From Gammaproteobacteria bacterium UBA4475 (GTDB taxonomy: Bacteria; Pseudomonadota; Gammaproteobacteria; Pseudomonadales; Azotimanducaceae), in contig DGOD01000376.1 in assembly GCA_002389265.1 (NCBI GenBank), positions 1 to 28,581 of the forward strand: a DNA stretch of 28,581 bases. Direction: 5' to 3'. The notes under the pieces were generated by a model, which saw nothing but the letters and a program-made list of their open reading frames with translations, did not search any database and was not told where the DNA came from. Shown in pieces: positions 23,737 through 28,581 of this stretch; the first letter of the stretch is position 1, and each line of letters starts with the position of its first letter. The position numbers and the translations under genes were made by a program.

Positions 23737-25224
23737 ATGAGTGACGTTGGCACAAAATTACGGCTACCCTTTTCCTTTGCCAAACGACATGGAGTGCTGC
23801 TCTTGTCAGGGCCGAGTGCGACAGCCAATGCAGTGCTGTTCAAGGCTGGGGTTGAGCCCGCAGTCTTGATGGAAGTCAGACGCTTCGTTGGCGCGGCGAT
23901 CACGCCAAAGGAAGTGGATAACGCGACCTTCGATCACCAGCTGTCGAGCACCTATCAGAATGATGCTGGTGAGGCGATGCAGATGATTGAGGGGCTAGGC
24001 GAAGGTATGGACCTTAGTAGCCTCGCGGATCTGATCCCCGAAGCGGGGGATCTGCTTGAGCAAGACGACGACGCGCCGATTATTAAACTGATTAATAGTC
24101 TTTTGACAGAAGCCGTCAATGTGGGTGCCTCCGATGTCCATGTCGAGACCTATGAGACACAATTAGTCATTCGCTTTCGAGTCGACGGTGTGTTGCGAGA
24201 AGTGGTCAAGCCGAGGCGCGCCTTGGCGCCTTTGCTGGTATCCCGAATTAAGGTCATGGCGAAGCTGGATATCGCTGAGAAGCGTTTGCCGCAGGATGGT
24301 CGTATCTCGGTCCGAGTTGGCGGTAAGGAAGTGGATGTCAGGGTCTCGACTATTCCTGCCAGTAACGGCGAACGGGTGGTCATGCGCTTGCTGGACAAGC
24401 AGGAAGGCCACCGGGGCCTGGTGAATATGGGCATGGGTCAGGGAGATCTTGAGTCCATGCAGCGGCTACTGAAGAAACCTCACGGTATTATCCTTGTCAC
24501 AGGGCCTACCGGTTCGGGTAAATCGACCACGTTGTATGCCTGCCTGGATCATCTCAACGATCGATCGCGGAATATTTTGACCGTTGAAGATCCGATTGAA
24601 TACGATGTCGAGGGTGTTGGCCAGACTCAGGTCAATACGAAAGCAGACATGACGTTTGCTCGGGGCCTTCGAGCGATCTTGCGGCAGGACCCCGATGTGG
24701 TCATGGTGGGAGAAATTCGTGATCGTGAGACAGCCGATATCTCGGTCCAGGCCAGTCTGACAGGGCACCTGGTGCTTTCAACGCTGCACACCAACACAGC
24801 GGTGGGGGCCTTGAATCGACTGGAAAATATGGGCATCCAGAGCTACTTGTTAAGTAACAGCATCATCGGCTTGGTGGCTCAAAGGCTGATCCGGGTGCTT
24901 TGTAAAGACTGCCGGGAACCCTATGTTGCCAGTGAGTTAGAGCGCCAGATGATCGGCGTGGAGCCAACCCGGGCAGTGACTCTTTACCGGCCGGTGGGCT
25001 GTGATCGATGCGCGCATGAGGGCTATCGCGGCCGGGTCGGTATCTTTGAGGTTCTGGTGATTGATGATGAAATGCGCAGAATGATTCATCGTAACGCCCC
25101 TGAGCTTGATCTGGAGCAGCATGCCAGAAGCCAAACCACCAGTATCCGCCAGGATGGTTGGGTTAAAGTCCTGGCTGGTATAACCTCCGCGGATGAAGTG
25201 ATCCGCGTCACAATGGAAGATTAG
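23737..25224 (+). CDS. gspE: type II secretion system ATPase GspE
   Basis: The 495-residue cytoplasmic ATPase powers the type II secretion pseudopilus. It has the N-terminal domain that contacts GspL, ASDVHVE (about 131-137), Walker A GPTGSGKST (256-264), the Asp box (VEDPIEYD), Walker B VVMVGEIRD (321-329), the HTN His box and the Zn site C389-x2-C392...C422-x2-C425. Length is normal. The start at 23737 has only a weak ribosome site, but the N-terminus has the typical RLPFSFAKRHGV. It begins the operon; 26 bp separate it from gspF. Confidence 0.95.
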   Translation: MSDVGTKLRLPFSFAKRHGVLLLSGPSATANAVLFKAGVEPAVLMEVRRFVGAAITPKEVDNATFDHQLSSTYQNDAGEAMQMIEGLGEGMDLSSLADLIPEAGDLLEQDDDAPIIKLINSLLTEAVNVGASDVHVETYETQLVIRFRVDGVLREVVKPRRALAPLLVSRIKVMAKLDIAEKRLPQDGRISVRVGGKEVDVRVSTIPASNGERVVMRLLDKQEGHRGLVNMGMGQGDLESMQRLLKKPHGIILVTGPTGSGKSTTLYACLDHLNDRSRNILTVEDPIEYDVEGVGQTQVNTKADMTFARGLRAILRQDPDVVMVGEIRDRETADISVQASLTGHLVLSTLHTNTAVGALNRLENMGIQSYLLSNSIIGLVAQRLIRVLCKDCREPYVASELERQMIGVEPTRAVTLYRPVGCDRCAHEGYRGRVGIFEVLVIDDEMRRMIHRNAPELDLEQHARSQTTSIRQDGWVKVLAGITSADEVIRVTMED

Positions 25225-25250
25225 CGCGATTTTGAGCCGGGAAAATATCC

Positions 25251-26468
25251 ATGCCAGCCTTTGAATACACAGCACTGAATGGGCGTGGCCGCCAGGTAAA
25301 AGGCATCTTCGAGGCAGATAGTGCGCGGCAGGTAAGGCAATTGCTGCGTGACAAGGGACTGTCACCGCTCACTGTTGCTGTCAGCAATGCCAAGAAAGTT
25401 GATCAAACCAGTTGGTCTCAGTGGTTCAGTCCGTCACTTTCGGTCCGCGAGCGGGCGCTGGTCACGCGCCAAATTGCTACGTTGATCGCAGCGGGTTTAC
25501 CCGTTGAGGAGTGTTTGTTGGCGGTCTCAAAGCAGAGCGAGAATCCGCGCACCCAGCGGATTTTGATTACAGTGCGGTCCAAGGTGATGGAAGGTTTCTC
25601 TCTCGCGAATGGTCTGGCAGAGTACCCGCGAGCCTTTCCTGACCTGTTCAGGGCGACGGTAGCGGCCGGCGAGTCGGCAGGTCACCTGGACATGGTGTTA
25701 AACCGACTGGCAGATTTTACTGAGGCGGAGTTAGAGTCGAAGCAACGGGTTCAGCAGGCGATGGTTTATCCGGTGATTTTGTTTGCCTTGACCATCGCAA
25801 TCCTCGCCGGCTTATTGGGTTATGTAGTACCTGATATCGTTAAGGTGTTCAGCGATACAGGGCAGGATTTGCCAACCTTGACGGTATTTATTATTAGTCT
25901 GAGTGATATCGTCAAAGACTGGGGACTTGTGTTGTTGATTGTCGCTCTACTCGTCAGTGTTGCGGCTCGCCGGGCACTGCAGGTGCCGGCGATTCGATTG
26001 CACTATGACCGGCGCTTATTGCATGTGCCGCTGATAGCGAAAATGAGTCGTGGGCTCAATACGGCGCAGTTCGCGAGCACCTTAAGTATTTTGTCGGCCA
26101 GCGGCGTACCGTTGGTTGAGGCGATGAAAATTGCCGGCCAGGTGTTATCCAATAGCTGGCTGAAGTTGAAAGTCCATGAAGCGACAGTGAAAGTTAGCGA
26201 GGGTGTCAGTCTGCACGCGGCACTGGAACAAAGTGGTTATTTCCCGCCGATGATGCTCCACATGATTGCCAGCGGCGAGGCGAGTGGCGAGCTGGATCAT
26301 ATGCTCGTGCGGGTAGCGAATCATATGCAGCAGGACGTTGAGATGTTATTGGGGGTCATACTGAGCCTGTTTGGACCCTTTATGCTGCTGCTGATGGGCG
26401 GTGCTGTGTTTACCATCGTCATGGCGATTCTGTTGCCGATTATTAATCTGAATCAACTGGTAGCTTGA
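25251..26468 (+). CDS. gspF: type II secretion inner-membrane protein GspF
   Basis: The 405-residue platform protein has two T2SSF domains (about 70-195 and 270-395), the start MPAFEYTALNGRGR typical of GspF and three membrane segments (near 165-190, 222-240 and 365-398). The duplicated motif GxxLxxALxxxxxxPxxxxxMIxxGExSGxLxxxL appears as ANGLAEYPRAFPDLFRATVA and, better kept, SLHAALEQSGYFPPMMLHMI ASGEASG. It couples the ATPase to pilin assembly. The family normally lies next to gspE, as here. Confidence 0.95.
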   Translation: MPAFEYTALNGRGRQVKGIFEADSARQVRQLLRDKGLSPLTVAVSNAKKVDQTSWSQWFSPSLSVRERALVTRQIATLIAAGLPVEECLLAVSKQSENPRTQRILITVRSKVMEGFSLANGLAEYPRAFPDLFRATVAAGESAGHLDMVLNRLADFTEAELESKQRVQQAMVYPVILFALTIAILAGLLGYVVPDIVKVFSDTGQDLPTLTVFIISLSDIVKDWGLVLLIVALLVSVAARRALQVPAIRLHYDRRLLHVPLIAKMSRGLNTAQFASTLSILSASGVPLVEAMKIAGQVLSNSWLKLKVHEATVKVSEGVSLHAALEQSGYFPPMMLHMIASGEASGELDHMLVRVANHMQQDVEMLLGVILSLFGPFMLLLMGGAVFTIVMAILLPIINLNQLVA

Positions 26469-26586
26469 GGCATGTACTATTCCCCGTTAGCAGGGTTTAA
26501 GGGTGGTTATAGTCGCCTGTAGACGTTGATACTGGTGTAATATCCATTTCTGTCAGTGGGCATGTAAAATTGGGTACAGGAGTACT

Positions 26587-27018
26587 ATGAAGTCATATCA
26601 AATGAGTCGCGCGCGGGGATTTACCCTGATAGAAATCATGGTTGTTGTCGTCATTTTAGGGATTCTGGGGTCCCTGATTGTGCCGAATATCATCGGTCGG
26701 CCTGATGAAGCCCGTGTAACCGCAGCCCGTGCCGATATCGAGGCGATAGGTAATGCCCTCGAACTCTACCGATTGGATAACGGGGATTACCCCAGTACTG
26801 ATCAGGGGCTTGAGGCGCTGGTAACCCAGCCATCAGGCTATCCTGAGCCTAGACGCTGGAACTCTGAGGGCTATTTGAAGAAGCTGCCCATCGATCCTTG
26901 GGATGAACCCTATCTGTATTTTAGCGAAGACCGGACTTTTGAGGTCTATTCACTCGGCTCGGATCGCCAGGAAGGTGGTGAAGGCGTTGATGCAGACCTG
27001 CGTTATTCAGAGCTCTAG
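26587..27018 (+). CDS. gspG: major pseudopilin GspG
   Basis: The 143-residue major pseudopilin has a short leader cut after G11 (ARG|FTLIEIMVV) by the prepilin peptidase, the +5 Glu, a hydrophobic helix, and the family C-terminus DNGDYPSTDQGLEALV, LKKLPIDPWDEPYLY and GSDRQEGGEGVDAD; the last includes the calcium-binding loop. The start has AGGAG four bases upstream. The 118-bp gap from gspF is the largest gap inside the operon and could hold a second promoter to boost this abundant subunit. Confidence 0.95.
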   Translation: MKSYQMSRARGFTLIEIMVVVVILGILGSLIVPNIIGRPDEARVTAARADIEAIGNALELYRLDNGDYPSTDQGLEALVTQPSGYPEPRRWNSEGYLKKLPIDPWDEPYLYFSEDRTFEVYSLGSDRQEGGEGVDADLRYSEL

Positions 27019-27553
27019 GTTCAGAGATCCGCGTGCGCTGCCGCAAGGCAGTGCGGGGTTTACTTTGCTCGAAATACTCATTGTTTTGTTTATTGTCGCT
27101 ATCATGTCCGGTGTTGTGGTTGCGAATTTGCCGTCCTTTGCCCAGACCGATGATTTTGATACAGAGACTCGGCGTCTGAAGACATTACTGGATCTGGCGC
27201 GGCTGGAGGCCCAGGTTCAGACCAGTGAGTTCGGGTTTAAACCTGGTCAGCGCGGTTACGAATTTAGGTTGTACGACGAATCTCAAGATAAATGGTTGCC
27301 CGTTCAGGCGCGGCCATTCAGCCCACGTGAACTGGGTGCGGAAATCACCTTGTCGGTCAAAATCGAAGATAACAGCATGAAGTTGGGTGGCGAAACATCC
27401 ACCGGTGGTGCGCCGCCAATCTTGATCCTGTCTAGCGGCGAGATCACGCCATTTGAGCTGACGCTGACCACCGTCGGTGCTGTCTCAAGAACCCTGTTAG
27501 CAGATGGCTATAGCGAGCTTCGTTGGCAAGATGAGGCGCCAGATGGGCAATAG
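26990..27553 (+). CDS. gspH: minor pseudopilin GspH
   Basis: From the ATG at 26990 (AAGG five bases upstream) the protein has 187 residues with a long leader cut after G23 (SAG|FTLLEILIVLF), then the +5 Glu and a hydrophobic helix. The rest is a beta-rich domain with RRLKTLLDLARLEAQVQ and FSPRELGAEI, as in GspH. The ATG lies inside gspG, a 29-base overlap; the open frame runs back to 26903 but that extends deep into gspG. No in-frame start codon is closer to the cleavage site. The product sits in the tip complex with GspI, J and K. Confidence 0.9.
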   Translation: MQTCVIQSSRFRDPRALPQGSAGFTLLEILIVLFIVAIMSGVVVANLPSFAQTDDFDTETRRLKTLLDLARLEAQVQTSEFGFKPGQRGYEFRLYDESQDKWLPVQARPFSPRELGAEITLSVKIEDNSMKLGGETSTGGAPPILILSSGEITPFELTLTTVGAVSRTLLADGYSELRWQDEAPDGQ

Positions 27554-27926
27554 ACGTACGGCGGGCTTTACCCTGTTAGAGGTCATGATTGCGCTGGCCG
27601 TTTTTGCTGTTGTGTCGGCAGCCTTGGTGCGCAATGCGGCGGTGGCTGTGCGCCAGACCACCATCATCGAGGAGCGGTCTCTGGGTATCTGGGTCGCAGA
27701 GAATCAGCTTAGCCAAATGCGTATTCAGGTCAGGTCCGATGAGAATTATCCTGCCTTGGGGACCAATCGGTACGCCGTGAATCTGGCAGACCGCGATTGG
27801 GAGGTGGTTGTTAAAATCGCCGCCACCGAAAATGCCGACATACGTCGAGTCGAAGTTGCAGTCTCTGCGGCGCAGCAGCCAGATCAGGTTGTGGCTGATC
27901 TTGCTGGTTTTCTGGGGCGCTACTGA
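27543..27926 (+). CDS. gspI: minor pseudopilin GspI
   Basis: The 127-residue protein has a short leader cut after G8 (TAG|FTLLEVMIALAVFAVV) and the GspI-type body: AAVAVRQTTIIEERSLGIWVAENQLSQMR compressed, with the conserved W-VAENQL. The ATG at 27543 has GAGG six bases upstream and lies within the gspH coding end; an ATG at 27531 is less favoured. Its TGA shares a base with the gspJ ATG (TGATG). Confidence 0.93.
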   Translation: MGNRRTAGFTLLEVMIALAVFAVVSAALVRNAAVAVRQTTIIEERSLGIWVAENQLSQMRIQVRSDENYPALGTNRYAVNLADRDWEVVVKIAATENADIRRVEVAVSAAQQPDQVVADLAGFLGRY

Positions 27927-28581
27927 TGCGTACTCGGGCGGGCTTTACCTTGCTGGAAGTCTTGGTGGCGATGTCGATATTTTCTGTCATTGGTCTAGGT
28001 GCATCTCAGATGCTGCGCAGTATGATTCAAACTCACGACCGTACTCAGGGGCGGATTGAGTCGTTCAGTGGCATGACTCAAGCACTGTTGCTCATGGAGC
28101 GGGATCTTACGCAGATCGTGGACCGGCCCATACGCGGTGAATATGGCGAGTCTCTACCAAGCCTGATGGTGGCCAGTGGCGCTTACCCATTAGAGTTCAC
28201 CCGCACCGGCTGGAACAATCCTTTGAGTTTACCCCGCAGCGGTTTGCAGCGAGTTGCCTATGAGCTGCTTGAGGAGGGTCAGCTGGTTCGGCACTTTTGG
28301 TTGGTGCTGGATAGAGCCGAGGACTCCAGCCCCAGGTCGCAGTTCTTGCTGACAGGTATTCGTAATCTGCGGGTCAATCTGGTGGATGAAGAGGGCAATC
28401 AAACTGATAGCTGGCCGGGTGCAGAAGAGCCTGGCATGCTGCCTGCCGGCATCGAGGTTATCCTGGAAACTGAACAGCTGGGTGAGGTTCGACGATTGTT
28501 TCCCTTGGTTAAGAAGGCTGTTGTTCGTCAACAGCTGTCGAACGAAGATGCCACGGAGGATGAAGACTCAGAGGACTCTGA
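27926..28581 (+). CDS. gspJ: minor pseudopilin GspJ (3' end cut off)
   Basis: About 218 residues are present: MRTRAG|FTLLEVLVAMSIF, a short leader cut after G6, the +5 Glu, then the GspJ pattern MLRSMIQTHDRTQGRIESF, LLLMERDLTQIVDRPIR and FTRTGWNNP...LPRSGLQRVAYEL. The acidic tail (DEDSEDS) reaches the window edge without a stop codon. Length so far is near the family's full size (about 200-240). It is the sixth gene of the gsp run; gspK, L, M and N would be expected next. Confidence 0.93.
   Translation, partial: MRTRAGFTLLEVLVAMSIFSVIGLGASQMLRSMIQTHDRTQGRIESFSGMTQALLLMERDLTQIVDRPIRGEYGESLPSLMVASGAYPLEFTRTGWNNPLSLPRSGLQRVAYELLEEGQLVRHFWLVLDRAEDSSPRSQFLLTGIRNLRVNLVDEEGNQTDSWPGAEEPGMLPAGIEVILETEQLGEVRRLFPLVKKAVVRQQLSNEDATEDEDSEDS

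Noticed and set aside
26469..26586. Possible internal promoter ahead of gspG (TTGATA at 26526-26531)
   Set aside because: No -10 box lies at an acceptable distance; the gap is noted but no promoter is called.

Overview
The window reads as ordinary bacterial chromosome, about half G+C, with densely packed genes on both strands. The gene families point to a gammaproteobacterium of the marine Pseudomonas/Cellvibrionales/Halieaceae type. Supporting families are a Pseudomonas-like ETF-ubiquinone oxidoreductase N-terminus (MERESMEFD), a long SppA, a DUF1285 protein, bacterial FAN1 and a Gsp type II secretion operon. This placement is inferred from families only; there is no rRNA. I see no prophage, transposase, CRISPR array or tRNA.

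Layout. 1-695 (-) is a truncated PYROXD2/phytoene-dehydrogenase-like flavoprotein. 883-2265 (+) is a MATE exporter, followed by a small exported protein. 2822-6852 (+) is a two-gene DNA repair unit: FAN1 (VRR-NUC nuclease) overlapping an XPD/DinG-type Fe-S helicase that carries a RecB-like nuclease domain at its N-terminus. 6859-9681 (-) holds a His/Cys-rich exported protein with 21-bp coding repeats, and SppA. 9979-14697 (+) has an acyl-CoA synthetase, a GNAT acetyltransferase overlapping a MurF-type ligase, and a MoaA-type radical SAM enzyme. 14956-15552 (+) is a DUF1285 protein, preceded by an unusual 17-bp-period repeat.

15661-19310 is the electron-transfer-flavoprotein locus: ETF-QO (-) diverges from etfB-etfA (+) across a 306-bp region with a palindrome. 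The three products pass electrons from acyl-CoA dehydrogenases to ubiquinone, which fits the acyl-CoA synthetase and HMG-CoA lyase nearby (fatty acid and leucine breakdown). 19430-23344 (-) is a run of LysR regulator, aspartate carbamoyltransferase, cysteine synthase and HMG-CoA lyase; the last two overlap by one base. A bidirectional terminator separates etfA from HMG-CoA lyase. 23737-28581 (+) is a type II secretion operon in order gspE-F-G-H-I-J, cut by the window edge inside gspJ; gspC and gspD are not upstream.

Most genes are well-known families. The items most worth a second look are the 17-bp-period array at 14752-14827, the repeat-bearing His/Cys-rich exported protein, the FAN1/helicase-nuclease pair with its hairpin leader, the GNAT-MurF pair whose MurF looks alphaproteobacterial, and the palindrome between the etf promoters. 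I did not find a clear, wholly undescribed multi-gene system.
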